Assembly: GCA_903813345.2 (NCBI GenBank)
Contig: CAIIXF020000010.1
Coordinates: 31,646,425 to 31,710,424, forward strand
Length of the DNA stretch: 64,000 bases
Reading direction: 5' to 3'
DNA from: Owenia fusiformis
Taxonomy: Eukaryota; Annelida; Polychaeta; Sabellida; Oweniidae
The notes below the pieces were generated by a model. That model had not been told where the DNA came from and did not search any database. It saw only the letters and a list, made by a program, of their open reading frames with translations. Position 1 is the first letter of the stretch, and each line of letters starts with the position of its first letter. Position numbers and translations under genes: made by a program. Shown here piece by piece: positions 10,442-22,662 of this stretch.

Positions 10442-10881
10442 TCGTAAAAAATAAAAATAAAGAGAGTACGTGAAGTACTTTCGTGAGGGCAAACGTTTTT
10501 TTAGTTATTTAGAATGTGCTTTGAGCTGGGACATGTGACAGATGATTATACCACAGTTTGTATTGTTGTTTCATTCATATAACTTTATCAAAGTGCACAT
10601 GGTATGATAATTTGAATCTTGCAAGTAATGACGAGAATAAAGAACCTGAAAATAAGAGAAACAATTCTACCACAAATTCTACCAATACAAAATATGACAT
10701 GGGTATATCCTTCGAAAATCTCGAAACCATCTCGGCATAAATTAAATAAATTAATGAACTTTTTCTCATGAATTACCAATTGGAACCTTACAAGACCGTT
10801 TATCATTTCAAGCGCCATTGACAAATGTTTCGAATGTACATGCTGTCATACCAAACCAAACTTCCCTTGGTATTATCAGTT
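10442..10881. other. No gene recognised
   Basis: Short overlapping open frames on both strands (10558-10824) shadow one another and lack family features. Confidence 0.4.
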
Positions 10882-11020
10882 ATCACACGTTTCAGCATGT
10901 GATACAGGAAATATTCCACGAAAGGTAATACTGTATCATCCACGAAAGCGAAGCTTGAGTGGTGATACATTGTTACCCGAGTGGAATATTTCATGTATCA
11001 CATAAGCTGAAACGTGTGAT
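10882..11020 (+). repeat. Palindrome with GCGAAGC tip
   Basis: The arms ATCACACGTTTCAGC and GCTGAAACGTGTGAT close a ~140-bp foldback whose centre (about 10940-10962) reads CCACGAAAGCGAAGCTTGAG. The same style of tip occurs in the palindromes at 44.8, 46.3 and 48.5 kb. Confidence 0.8.
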
Positions 11021-12525
11021 GACGATTTTATCACATCTTTAGGAATTTTGATTTGGTCAGTTATGATTATTTTCAGTACTCTGTACTCTTGGTAACTATT
11101 ATAATTTTTGATTTCGCTTTGAAACAAAATGACGTTATACCGTTGTATTCGTACTTTTTTGTGAAATAGTATGACGTCATATTGTTTTCCTTAGCTTGAA
11201 GTGATAAAATCACTGTGACGTCACATCGTTGCTATTGACTCCGTAGTGATACAGCTCACCGTATCACATGAAAATTAGTCACGTGTCATGTGATAGGGAA
11301 TATACATCATCACAATTGACCAATCAAAATGCGTAGACACTCCTAATCATGTGATAAAGTGTGATCTTGAGAGGTCTTTTATTTCATTCTCAAGAATTGG
11401 TAGAAAGGCACAAAAACAAAAATTGTCAACAAAACAATGATATAGAATATATATAAAGAAAAACAATATAGAACTCAATTCAACATATCGATACCAATCC
11501 TTCAATGAATTCCAATTTTTTAAAAAACGTAACCATCCTATGAATTTCCCATGAGTGTATCACATAATCTTTGATGATATGATAGAGTTTTAAACTCTTA
11601 TTATAATGTAAAATAAAATATATGTCAGTTGAACGATGTTGGTTTAGTTAAAAGGTTTTAAGTTTATAGTTGGTTGCCTTAACAGCCTTTGATCACTCGC
11701 CACAAACGTGTTTGAATAACGGTTGTCACGTGATTGTCGATATTGTCACCACTTTTTTTTATGATAGCACCACATTTCCAAAGATGAAATGAAATTTATA
11801 TGTTTTTTTAATTGATTCATTCCATTTTATATTAGCATAATGCATATACAGGGTGTAGCACCGTATTACAGTACAGTATCACATCCATAAGTACAACAAC
11901 ATTTAATCTGTTTAAGTTCCAAAGTTATGACCATTTTTTGGATTAAATTAAAAACTAAAACAAAGTTTAGTATAGAAAATTTTGGTTTATTTCTGTTAGT
12001 TCTTCATTTTCATTTAAAATGATATGATTAAATTAAACCGAACACCAGACAACAACCGCCGTTCACAAGAAGTTAGAGACTTAAACAATATATCACCACT
12101 TCTGGTGGTGGCATAAAAAATGAAATTCAAGATGTTTAATGTACATACAACTGGTCTGATGTAGATTGCATGTTTTTTGCTTACAATAGCAATAAAATCC
12201 AATAAATGTACCATTTATTCAACCTTGATGTCATGTATGGCATGATTTTAACCATGGAATTTTTTTCCTTATAAAAATCGAAACTGTAAAAAGCAGTAAA
12301 TGAGATGCAGCATTTTCCGCACTTAAATATTTTTTGAATAGATACATTTAGATGATAAGAGTATTATTCTCAGATTGTTCAAATACCAACCAGCAAGATG
12401 ATGTTGTTGAACACTAAATTCAACTCTAAGACAATATTTAACAGTCCATTCTAGTATACATTTCTGAATAGTTATATTCATAGTTTGGATAGGATTTCAC
12501 CATTCATGCCTCCCGATGTCCTTCT
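11021..12525. other. No gene recognised
   Basis: AT-rich DNA with several further GTGATA-rich stretches (to about 11350) that look like decayed relatives of the palindrome. A mariner-end-like ATACAGGGTGTAGC lies at about 11847. Open frame 12014-12214 is unsupported. Confidence 0.4.
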
Positions 12526-12716
12526 TTAAATGAGCAGAACGACCAAGACGACGGTCAGTAGGATCAAGAAATGTGGTCGAACACCGACGATACCGTTGCA
12601 GTAATCTGATTTACAGTAACACAGCTCATGTTTGTATTCACCGATCGTAGTACTCGTACATCCTTCGTTCTGATTGGCCTCGAAGCAATCACGCGCGATT
12701 TGAGTAATATCACCGA
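12526..12716 (-). CDS. Ly6/uPAR gene A, last exon (three-finger C-half + GPI signal)
   Basis: A 191-nt phase-1 exon after a clean 3' splice site (TGTGCATTTCAG). It encodes the second half of a Ly6/uPAR fold: DCFEANQNEGC, then CYCKSDYCNG, the hallmark C-x-C-x4-CN ending. It finishes with a C-terminal hydrophobic tail (VRPHFLILLTVVLVVLLI) typical of a GPI-attachment signal, then a stop. Its 5' partner is the exon at 27909-28031, with matching phase (G + TC) and disulfide order. The last exon of gene C is also 191 nt and shares the CN...VRPH...IL tail, so the two are paralogues. The predicted product is a GPI-anchored surface protein of unknown ligand. Confidence 0.85.
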
Positions 12717-13067
12717 CTGAAATGCACACAAAAACAGCTCAAGCATCAGTCATGTGGTTATAAGAATTAAGGTAGCATGATCCGTGAATTCAACTGCAGG
12801 TCGCCGGCTGCTGACGACCAACTCGATTAAATATGAATCGAATAGTGGCCGATACTTTTCCCATTTAAATGAGTTGACCATAAAAAAAGTCCGTCGACTG
12901 AAAACAGGCAGTTGAATTTTCGAATGCTACCTAGGAAAGGCCGCATACAAAAATGGAGGATGTTTTAACATTTACCTAGTAATGTTGTTGCTAAGATCGT
13001 AATTGATCCTCATGGCTGTTTATTATTTAATATCGCAAACTGAATAGTACAAAAATTTAAGAAACAT

Positions 13068-14511
13068 CATCTAGAACAGGATCTTAAGAGGTTCTGGACA
13101 AATCATTTGATTCTGGACTTGACATATTTTTTTTCCAACGAAATCACATCCAAGGGTTGAATTTTTATTGGATATTTAGAGAGCGAGTCCTGTATTGATT
13201 TCAATAAAAAGGTTAAAATAGAACTCTATTTGAGAGTTAATCTTATACTTTCATTACATTGATAAATTAAGGCAAATTCTGAAAAATTTTAAAGTGCATT
13301 TTTTATGAAATATTATCCAAGTATTTAGATGAAACGGTCTTATTTAAATACAAATCATAACATGATGATATTTTTTCATAAAATATTTCTTCAAGAAATT
13401 CAATTGAAGGCTCAAGATAAAACGAGCTAATTTAGGTGAAAACCCTTACATGATGATGTGTTTTCATGACTTCTTTCATAAAATTCCATCAAGGGGTGAA
13501 AATAAAATGATCGAATTTAAGTGATTTAAGGATCACGAGGATAGGTTTTCTTTGATATTTTCTATGAAATCCCACCCAGTGGTCAAGGTAAAATTTTTAT
13601 TTGGTATATTTGGTCACGTGTTCGAACCCATAGAACCATATAGGAACGTCATTTTGAATGTTACGTGATAAATCCATATAAGGCTTTTAGAACAATGTGG
13701 GGAAAGATGAGGGGAAACCCCTGACACCTGTTCACGATTTTATCCGAACGTTCATCGGATCATTTCGGTTTTTATGCACTTCATTATTTTACCGAAGTTT
13801 GCCGATTCGATTCGTCGTATTTCGGAATATTGGGGACAATTTTATACTCCACTGGGAGTATTTTTAATCTACTTCTTATTACGAAGATTCCCGAACCTTG
13901 TTCGGATTAATCCGGATTTTCTGACCTACTTCATCTACCGAGATTTAACGAGTTTACATTCGGCTCATTTCGGAATCCTGGTGACAATTTTATACTCCAT
14001 TGGAGTATTTTTGATCTACTTCTTATGACGAAGATTTCCGAACCTTGTTCGGATTAATCCGGATTTTCTGACCTACTTCATCTACCGAGATTTAACGAGT
14101 TTACATTCGTCTCATTTCGGAATCCTGGTGACAATTTTATACTCCATTGGAGTATTTTTGATCTACTTTTTCTGGATTTTGCCCTACTTATTATATCTTT
14201 ACAACAAGCAAATCAAAAAATTCGCCATGAAGGGGTCTCGATCGACTAACCTAGAGCATGGAAGCTAGGCACGTTAGCCATGAGGCTAACGTGCAACCGA
14301 TACGAAAGGATAAAAGTATTATATATTTATACCGAGCGTCAATTCAAAATGATCTTCACTTTTGACTGCACGTAAATACAACTCGTCAGTTGTATCCAGA
14401 ATAGATGAACGCCTATGGTACTAGTGAATAACCAAGTCCCAGGCGAGTGGTTCGCACCCCACCGTGATATGTTATTTTTGCTTTTTTAATACGACAGAAA
14501 GGAGCAAGGTC
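13068..14511 (+). repeat. Long repeat family L, copy 1 (+), left arm of inverted pair
   Basis: About 1.45 kb starting CATCTAGAACAGGATCTTAA. It matches the reverse complement of roughly 25455-27016 and the same-orientation copy at 53806-55230. Inside are two 147-bp tandem units (13891 and 14038 onward, CCGAACCTTGTTCGG...), with a 'MHFIILPKFADSIRR...' open frame that recurs at 25932-26207 purely because the DNA repeats. Confidence 0.9.
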
Positions 14512-14612
14512 ACTGGCATGTAGCGGTCCTGATATCGATACATTCTACACGCAATAAAACCAGATACCTGCGTGTGATTAAAACTACATGTTAGAGCGTC
14601 GATATCCTACAA
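14512..14612 (+). repeat. Short GGCATGTAGCGG repeat
   Basis: Begins CACTGGCATGTAGCGGTCCT and has inverted GATATCGA/TCGATATC blocks. Related sequences occur at about 43847-43950 and, reversed, about 47750-47785. Directly after it (14608-14740) is a diverged fragment of repeat family L. Confidence 0.7.
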
Positions 14613-14739
14613 ATCCTATTTTTTCATAAAAATATTTTTTCATGAAATCCAATCGAAGGGTGAAGATAAAACGATCTTTTAGGTAAAACAGCTTTACATG
14701 ATCTGGTGATGTGTTTTCATAACTTTTTTCATAAAAGAC

Positions 14740-15696
14740 CATTCTCGGTTTGGAGAACAAAGTTCGTCACTCTAATTGAGCGTTATCCCTGCTTCGGACA
14801 AATTTGATTTTTTTACATAATATAGATTTGAATGTCTTCTTTTGAATAGTCATAGTTTAATTTGGGTAATATTTCTAGATTTTTCATATAAAAATTACTA
14901 GTGAAACACCCAACGTCGCTTTTATGATTCGTACCACTTTTTTAACTTGGTGTATTGCATATTTCCGTGGGTTGATTTGAAAAAAAGACAAACAACGTAT
15001 ATATGAATATGTCATAAGCATATAGTGAGATAATTGTTAGATTAGGTTTGCTATAAGTGACTTTAAAACAAAAAAATAAAAAACATTAGTTCACGTGTTA
15101 AAGTCCCATTGACCACGACATCAAGGAAAATTGAGCTTTTTGTCATCAGACATCTTTATAGATGGAACTAGCTATGTACTACATTTTTAAATACACTCAC
15201 ATTGTACATGTAGCTGTAATATCTAAGATGTTATTTTTATTGATGAAAAGATTCTTACATACTAAAGTTACATTAAAATATCAATTGCAATAGCCACCTG
15301 TTTTTAACATCCCTTTGTCACTCATCCCTTAATTATCTCTGTGTATCTTAAACGTGTGTGTGTTCGATGTTGATAGCACCCGAGTGCAACCTAAGGAGCA
15401 CATACAATACATTTTGTGTATGCCCAGTCTGGCCGCCTTATATCTGCCTGCACCGAGAAATGGGCGCAGCTTTGACAATTAACGAATGATATAACGATAT
15501 CACGGATTTCACCGAATGTTATTCATCCCTAAATAGCTTTTTTATTTAGTCTTATGATCCGACTGATGTTTCAATTTTTTGCAGTGACTCTGAAATTGCT
15601 GCGCCAGATATGACATCACAGCGACTCATTTTCCTACATTTAAATCACTAAACTAAATCAATTGAAACATAATCATTAAAGAATGAGGACCTTGTA
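14740..15696. other. No gene recognised
   Basis: Intronic AT-rich DNA without supported ORFs or clear repeats. Confidence 0.4.
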
Positions 15697-15864
15697 TTTT
15701 ACTTTGGACGAGGGTAGTGGCCATGTCTTGGCATGGCTAGTTGTGCATTAACGTTTGATACTGTTGTGCGGATAAAAATATTTTACTTTGGACGAGGGTA
15801 GTGGCCATGTCTTGGCATGGCTAGTTGTGCATTAACGTTTGATACTGTTGTGCGGATAAAAATA
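15697..15864 (+). repeat. Two-copy 84-bp tandem duplication
   Basis: Units 15697-15780 and 15781-15864 (TTTTACTTTGGACGAGGG...) look identical, so the duplication is recent. Each contains the small palindrome GCCATGTCTTGGCATGGC. Confidence 0.9.
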
Positions 15865-17639
15865 ATGAATATATGTTAAAGTAGCACTAAACAGATACTT
15901 TTAAAGTTAAAAGAATATAGTTACATTTAAAGAATGGGCCCAACGAATATATATTGAATATAGGACTCGTTTGATGAAACGTTCGTTCTTTTAATTCTAA
16001 TAAACCTAGAAATCAATCAACGATTAAGTAAATTGACAAGACTTCATGTTCAAGTTGGCTGAATTTCGTGTAACTTAACTCTGTTATGTTTCTAGATTTT
16101 ACATATGGAGAACAGAATTCGAAATCATAATCACAATCGTATTTTAAGGCAAATAGGCCATGAATATGCTTTTAGTTACACGGTGGATGATCAAATTAAC
16201 ACATTTTGGATGTTGAATTTCATTTCAAGTTCATTCGAATTTACGCATTATCGTGGGAAAGCCCATGGCATTATCCAATAAAATTGATATATATACTGTC
16301 TAGGCTGAGACTAACATATATAATGTTATTTAATGTATTTAATATACAGGATATATCTGAGAAAGTTATGCAATATATCTACACGAGAAATAGTAGGGAC
16401 CGAGGGTTGATATATTACCTTTACCTGTCGAAAATCGAGTATAAACTATGAGGATTAGATACGCATTGAATGTAATGGAACCGTCATGTAATAATTAGAA
16501 ATGATAATCACAATCAAATCATGAATATTTTATCTAGATTTAAAGTGCTTAAGATTTATTTTTAAAACTCAACCGAACTATTAACATTTAAAAGCACCGA
16601 ACGAATTTTCTGGGGATTGCTGATGAGCGGGTGGGATGGGATGGGAGGGATAAAATGAAATACTAGATAAAATATTGATACCTTTACGCTTGTCAATCTC
16701 AAATTAGAATGCATATATCATTATCTCTTTTATTCTTCTGTATTGTAATACGATAGTCTGATTATTGTCAATATCCTATACATGAAATAATGTACAACGT
16801 GTATTCTACATTGAATAACAAACGAAATAAAACTCATCTTTGTACGAATTTATTTTTCATATGACACAAAGTAACATAACATTGTTATATGTTGCATTTA
16901 CGACTACTACAGCAAATCAGAAAATTCGTACAATATCAAACGTAAGAGTTGTTCACAAATACATTGGTATTTTGATATGAGTATCATGTAGTATTAAAAT
17001 ATTAAAATCATATGATCAGCAAGTTTATAAGCTTAATATTGTATTGTTTTTTATTTAAGTGTCGCATGCTTAATTTCATACATATACATCTGTACAATCA
17101 TCCAAAAAGCCTCGAGCCACCAATGGCTTATGAGACACTGCTAATCAAAATAAATCATATAATATTATATAATAAGATGCATAATATGAGTCAGTTGCAG
17201 AAATAGGATTATGAATAAAGCAAAGTTCATGACCTCTATTACGAACATTGTTTGATGAACTCGATCACTCAGTCAGTTGTTGAACATATGCAAATGTGGT
17301 CAGGTTATAAATATAAGTACAATTTAAGTCCATGATATTTTCACATATTGAACATAACACTCAGTTCACAAAGAGATGTATACAAATCTAATCCACAAGT
17401 AGAAATGATTGTTTCATGCTGTTTATGCATTGTGTATAAACTGTAATCCAAAACATGAATAAAGTGGGCAAGAGGTGGTTGTATGATGGCCCATAAAATC
17501 ACATTATGTAACACCGGCACCCTGGTTCAATATAGTGCAGTGGCCCATGTTTGATATACGTACATCAAAACTCATGTTTTTTCAAGGAAAGAAGCTAGAT
17601 TAGTGATATATTGAAAAATCAAACTACTATACCCCAATA
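15865..17639. other. No gene recognised
   Basis: AT-rich DNA; open frames at 16206-16451 and 17012-17206 have no domain signs. Confidence 0.4.
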
Positions 17640-17860
17640 CTGTAGCCCGTATTTCTTTAAAAGGAATACAGGCTACAGTGAAGTTGCAAATGGAGGACCT
17701 TTGTTTATTTCCATAGTTCTGGAGGAATACTAGATTTTACATTGTATAGATTCATCGAGCAGTTTGCAACGCACTATCACCAGAAAAGTCCTATGGAAAA
17801 GGACAAAGAATACCCGCTCTATTTGCAACTTTACTGTACCCTGTATTCTTTTTAAATGTG
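17640..17860 (+). repeat. ~220-bp foldback
   Basis: AAGGAATACAGGCTACAGTG...AAGTTGCAAAT near 17660-17692 pairs with its diverged reverse complement near 17820-17856. Confidence 0.65.
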
Positions 17861-18111
17861 TTCACGTGGTAGGGTAGTGTGATACTCCCTCTGCCTATGC
17901 CTACATCGTTTAATCTTTTTTTCATAGTATAACGCCTTATTAATACAACAGTTATTGAGCTGTTAAGAAAACATACTAACAAACAAACCACCGAGTTTAG
18001 AGTAAGACATATACATGTATTGTTCTATTATCAAACCATATATTGTGTCCCAATTCTAAAACGTTAACAGTTTATGGTGTACAATAAAACTATTACTATT
18101 AACCACTTTAA

Positions 18112-18515
18112 GGTACAGCTGGAAAGTAACATTTTGGTAAAAAATTGCTATACCTGCACATGTTATTTTCTGGTACAAAATAAAGTATGAAGGCATGTAT
18201 CAATTTCCTTGCTTTTTTCAGGAAAGTATCATTACATTGTCTTCTTTTAGAATATCTGGTAGGCGTTCAAAGGGAACTCCAGGGAATTCTGATATTTCAC
18301 ACTTCCTGTTTTTCCAAATTTTCTTTCAAAGTTTCCAGACAACACAGGAGCTACCATTGACCTGTTTCCAGGTTTACTAAAAGTAGACAGTGTAATGATA
18401 CTTTCCTGAAAAAAGCAAGGAAATACACACATGCCTTCATACTTAATTTTGTACCAGAAAATAACATGTGCAGGTATAGCAATTTTTTACCAAAATGTTA
18501 CTTTCCAGCTGAACC
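18112..18515 (+). mobile_element. 404-bp MITE with TTAA duplication, copy 1
   Basis: TTAA at 18108-18111 and 18516-18519 flanks inverted ends GGTACAGCTGGAAAGTAACA and its complement; the inverted repeats extend about 130 bp. TTAA targets are typical of piggyBac and Kolobok elements. A copy of the same 404-bp length, reversed, lies at 55915-56318. The open frames at 18195-18432 and 56050-56250 are element sequence. Confidence 0.88.
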
Positions 18516-18754
18516 TTAATATATTTAGACATAAAATATCAAGTTACTCATCAGCCAACAAATCTCAAAATATCGAAAAATGAAAAATACGAGGTACTTG
18601 TTCACTCAAATCTAGGAGTCAATTGGTAATGTGTACCTATAGATAGTTCTCAAAGTAAATGAGCAAAAGCGTAACATTTGTATGTAGCATGCTTCATAAA
18701 ACACTAAACTTAGCCCAAAAAGTAAGCGTGCATTTTGTTCCTGGCACTGATTGG

Positions 18755-20350
18755 TTATGCCTAGGTCACATAGCCGCCGGGCGCCGGCCGATGAGTAGTC
18801 ATCGGCCGATTTCTAAATCGACCGGGCGCCGGTGACTTTTCACCGAAGTCTTGATCTAATCGTGAGTATGGTCACATTAGTAAAGGCATCGTACGGCGCC
18901 CGCAATCAATTGAATCTGAAAGACATCGCACGGGTATCGCAAGGCTATCTGCCGATGGCCGTACGGCACCCGCCAGGACATCGGTCGATCTACAGGCCTC
19001 TAGATTTATACTAAATTATTGTATGACCCATTATGACTGTTCCACATGGCGTGAATGCAAGATTTGAAAACGAAATACTTCGATAGACAGGACTTCCAGG
19101 ATAATAATGTTTTCATGCAATAAAAATCAGAAAAAGAAGATCCTCTTTTGAGTAAATAGGTTCAATATTTAGAAAAAAGCTGACATGGGGTCCCTACTCA
19201 TAATTTTTCAAATTGTTTGATTGATATTTTTACTATCACGGGTACTTCAATTGAAAGAAAACATATTGTTTAAATAAAAACACTGTATTTATGCCCAGAA
19301 AGTACTCATGGTGAAAGATATGACCGTATTAAATCACTTGCCATACTGCACGTGGTCTTTTCATCAAAGTGCACCCTGACCTTAATTCATGTTTAGATCT
19401 TTCATATAAACAAATACTATGTCTACTCCCTGTCCATCCGATGCTATTAGCAAAATTCCCTATTTCTGCATCTTTCTTTTGTCTGTTCTCGTAAAGAGAA
19501 TTTGTTTGGTCATAAAAATATGGCCTATCTTCAAAGAAATTGGCATTTTTTTCTTCTATTTCAAGTGGAGTATTACCCTCTTCCCTAGACACATCTAAAT
19601 ATTCATCATCCACCAGCTCACTAGCATTGTTATTGTCTTTTTCCACCTGTCTTCCCAAGGCCTTCCTCATATACATGTATGGCCCATTGGCCTTATATAT
19701 TTTTGGTATTAAAATTGTGACCCTTGAAAATACTGTACTCACAAAAACATTCAGAAGATTTTTAAAATAAATGATTTGTAGTATATGCATGGGTGAATAT
19801 ACGCATAAAAATGTATCACTCTATTCAATGTGTATGACAGACATACACGATTAATGTCAGTATAAGAACGACTAGATCAACCCACCCACCCAGCCATTCA
19901 AATGTGTGTCATTGTTTTACAGTAAGCTTAATCGTTCCATTTATGTTTTATAAAAAATCTCTGACAGTGTGTAGTAATTATAATTCCTTACCTCATTCTT
20001 TTTAAAACCTTTGTATGTATCACTTTATACGTAATCATTATTAAGATTTATCAAACAAATCAGCACGCAAAATCCCAAGATGATCATGCGATGCCACCGG
20101 GCGCCGTAAGATAATCGTACGATGACCGGGCGGGACACGGCCGGGTAGGTACCGATGAGTTTGGTTGAGAAAAAATCGCCAAGACATCGGCAACTTTTAT
20201 CTCCGCGATAAAACTCTGCCAGCGCCCGTACGATGTCTAAAAATCGCCCGGCGCCCGTACGATGCCCGGGCTCGCCGGCCGATTTCGAACAAAATACTAA
20301 TCGGCCGGGCGCCGTAGTGAAAATCGGAGCCTATGTGACCAAGGCATTAA
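18755..20350 (+). mobile_element. 1.6-kb element with CG-rich subterminal repeats
   Basis: The ends TTATGCCTAGGTCACATAG and CTATGTGACCAAGGCATTAA form inverted termini. The ~230 bp at each end are strikingly GC-rich against an AT-rich background. They carry at least five variants of CATCGTACGG(G)CGCC, some inverted, plus GGGCGCCGGCCGA blocks. Such clustered subterminal motifs usually serve as transposase-binding sites. Related termini occur at 40.47-42.91, 42.91-43.03 and 56.73 kb. Confidence 0.65.
19329..19790 (-). CDS. Unrecognised 153-aa open frame inside the CG-rich element
   Basis: The middle part (residues about 40-110: VEKDNNNASELVDDEYLDVS... and onward) is acidic with a non-repetitive composition unlike the surrounding noise ORFs. 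It could be an exon or remnant of the element's own protein. No conserved domain, signal peptide or catalytic motif is visible and I cannot assign a function. Position between the two CG-rich ends is the only contextual clue. It may be chance. Confidence 0.25.
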   Translation of the reverse strand: MHILQIIYFKNLLNVFVSTVFSRVTILIPKIYKANGPYMYMRKALGRQVEKDNNNASELVDDEYLDVSREEGNTPLEIEEKNANFFEDRPYFYDQTNSLYENRQKKDAEIGNFANSIGWTGSRHSICLYERSKHELRSGCTLMKRPRAVWQVI

Positions 20351-20688
20351 TAAGTGAATACAATTCGTTGAATGCACGATGCACTCAAAAGATTAGCAGC
20401 TGGGAAAGGCTATTGAACAAAAAGTACGCTTTCGTACTCAAAAAAGGATTACCCTTTTACAACTTTGACAACTTTGAAGCATGAACTTCGGAAGATCTAA
20501 CGAAATGTACTTACTGTTACCCTGTGGATCCCAGGGTTTTGACATGTTCTACAAAGTCATGCAAAGACAGACCATATATGCACTAAAAATATCTGTGACA
20601 CTTGTATGATATGTATTCCACTTTGAACCACCATCTATTTCAATATTGTGAAAATATATATTTCCCAAATTATGAAATAAAGGAGCTT

Positions 20689-21110
20689 GTATTCGCGAAT
20701 GCCGCTAACGCCTGTCGGCTACCGGATAAACCTACTTTACTATTTTATGGGCAATTCATTAAAATATTAATGGAATATTGTCAGGTTCTTTTCATATTTA
20801 AATGAGTCGCCCATAGAATGGTAGGTTAATCCGGAAGCTGAAATCTTCCATTCCCAAATCATAGTCTTAGCTTGTATTCGCAAATGCAACTAACGCCTGT
20901 CGGCTACCGGATTAACCTATTATTTTACTGGAAACTCATGTCAATACGAATAGTACCTGCCACTATTCCATTCATATTTAAATGACTTGGTCATATTATA
21001 CTGGGTTAATCAGGTAGCCGGAAGGCGTTAGTTGCATTCGCGAATATAAGGTTAGCTTGTATTCAATAATGCAAGAAACGCCTGTCGGCTACCGGATTAA
21101 ACTACCTCTG
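20689..21110 (+). repeat. Tandem array of ~185-bp hairpin-forming units
   Basis: Three successive starts of AGCTTGTATTCGCRAATGC (about 20687, 20870 and 21053) are each followed by ACGCCTGTCGGCTACCGG. Each full unit ends with an inverted version of the same text, so every unit folds on itself. The third is truncated. Confidence 0.8.
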
Positions 21111-22662
21111 GAGTCATCGGGATTTTAAAGCGGCGTGCAAAGCGTAATCGGGTACACCCCAGTTCTCCGAAACCCAGTTGTCCGAAACCCATTGTTATGA
21201 TTCGGTCAGTACGTAATTATATTTAATTATATATAATTACTTTATTATTTATTTATTATTTATTATCCAATATAAAATACCATTTATATTCAGCATATTC
21301 AAACATTGTAAAGATCTTGCTGTTTTCTTATGATTAATGACTATTTAGACCTCAGTTTGCTTTAGTGCAGGGGAATCCCTACGCTACTATATTCAGCCAA
21401 AACGAAGATATATCAATGAATTCTGACAAGTTAAAACTTCCAACAACCAATCACAACTCAGAATTATGATTTGAATCTTGCTTACATAAGCATGAAATCA
21501 GCAATATTCTTACTTATATTTGCACAATTTTGACAGATAAAATAATGTATTTTACCTAGTATATAAAGAAGCCAGCAAGATCTGCTTATTCAGTAAGTTT
21601 TACTCACTCACTACGATGCTCAACAATTGATGAAAGGAGAAACAATAACAAGCGAATCTACCGAAACTCGGCTGGCCGGATCAATCTCAAGAAGAATTGG
21701 AATTCGAAATAAAATTAAGAAACAAAACAAAGGAGTCGTGTTCAATTAGGTAGTCAGGAACCCTGCGAGTACCGAAGGACCACAAGATCCCGAGATAACA
21801 GTTACGAAACGTAACACCATTACTCCGAAAAATAAAGTCATAATTTACCAGAGAAAGCGGGGGGCGTAGCTTACTTAAACTTACGTCAGTTTCATGCCAT
21901 GTATTTGGCCAAATTAATGGCATGGACGCATTCTGTTATTCATAGATCTCTCTCTCACTTTGAATTGCATCCATTGCATGGCGTTACCAGAATGGCAGGA
22001 ACGGGAGATTTATTTTACATTGTGATTCTAAAAAAAAGGTTATTAAAACACAATATATATTACGGAACAGTTTATCTTATCTTCTTCAATCTCTTTTATA
22101 TAGGCAAAATAAAATGAAACATTTTGAAACAGATAAAATAATTTATCGCATAGAACTTTAAGAATAAAACAGTATACAAATTACGTTGTCAAAATATTTC
22201 GTCGCATTTAATTTCTTAGTCTCGGTCTCTTATCAAATCGTAAAAGAATAAAACATTCTATACTTAATCACTTGGGATTTATGTTTCGGCATTCGTTTCA
22301 GGCATTTGTTTTTTATGTTCTTCTCCTGAAATGTATTTGTTTGACAATAATCAGAGAAAGTGCGTATACGTATAAATATGCCACGCAAACAAACGGGTGT
22401 GACTTCAATTTCTTGTCTGTCTGAGGACGTATTGGGAACGAGGTAGAATTAAAGAATTCTTATGAACGAGTCATGCAAGATACTAGAACTAGTAAAGTAA
22501 TGTAAATGGATAAGTTAATTTCTGATGGATCTGGATATAATATATTTCAAAACTTTGTAAACACTAGATAACTTCATTTAGGCAGATATAGTATCTTGAT
22601 ATATTTGGCTATCATGCGTTTAAAATACGTTCCTAAAACTATGAAGACGTTAGGTGAGAAAT
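21111..22662. other. No gene recognised
   Basis: Contains a small CCCAGTTCTCCGAAACCCAG / CCCAGTTGTCCGAAACCCA duplication (21157-21197). The open frames at 21687-21923 (-) and 21899-22117 (+) overlap head to head and have no family features. Confidence 0.4.

Noticed and set aside
13774-14028. 'MHFIILPKFADSIRR' protein, also at 25932-26207
   Set aside because: The frame comes from tandem 147-bp units of repeat L and breaks in the other L copies; no domain is recognisable.
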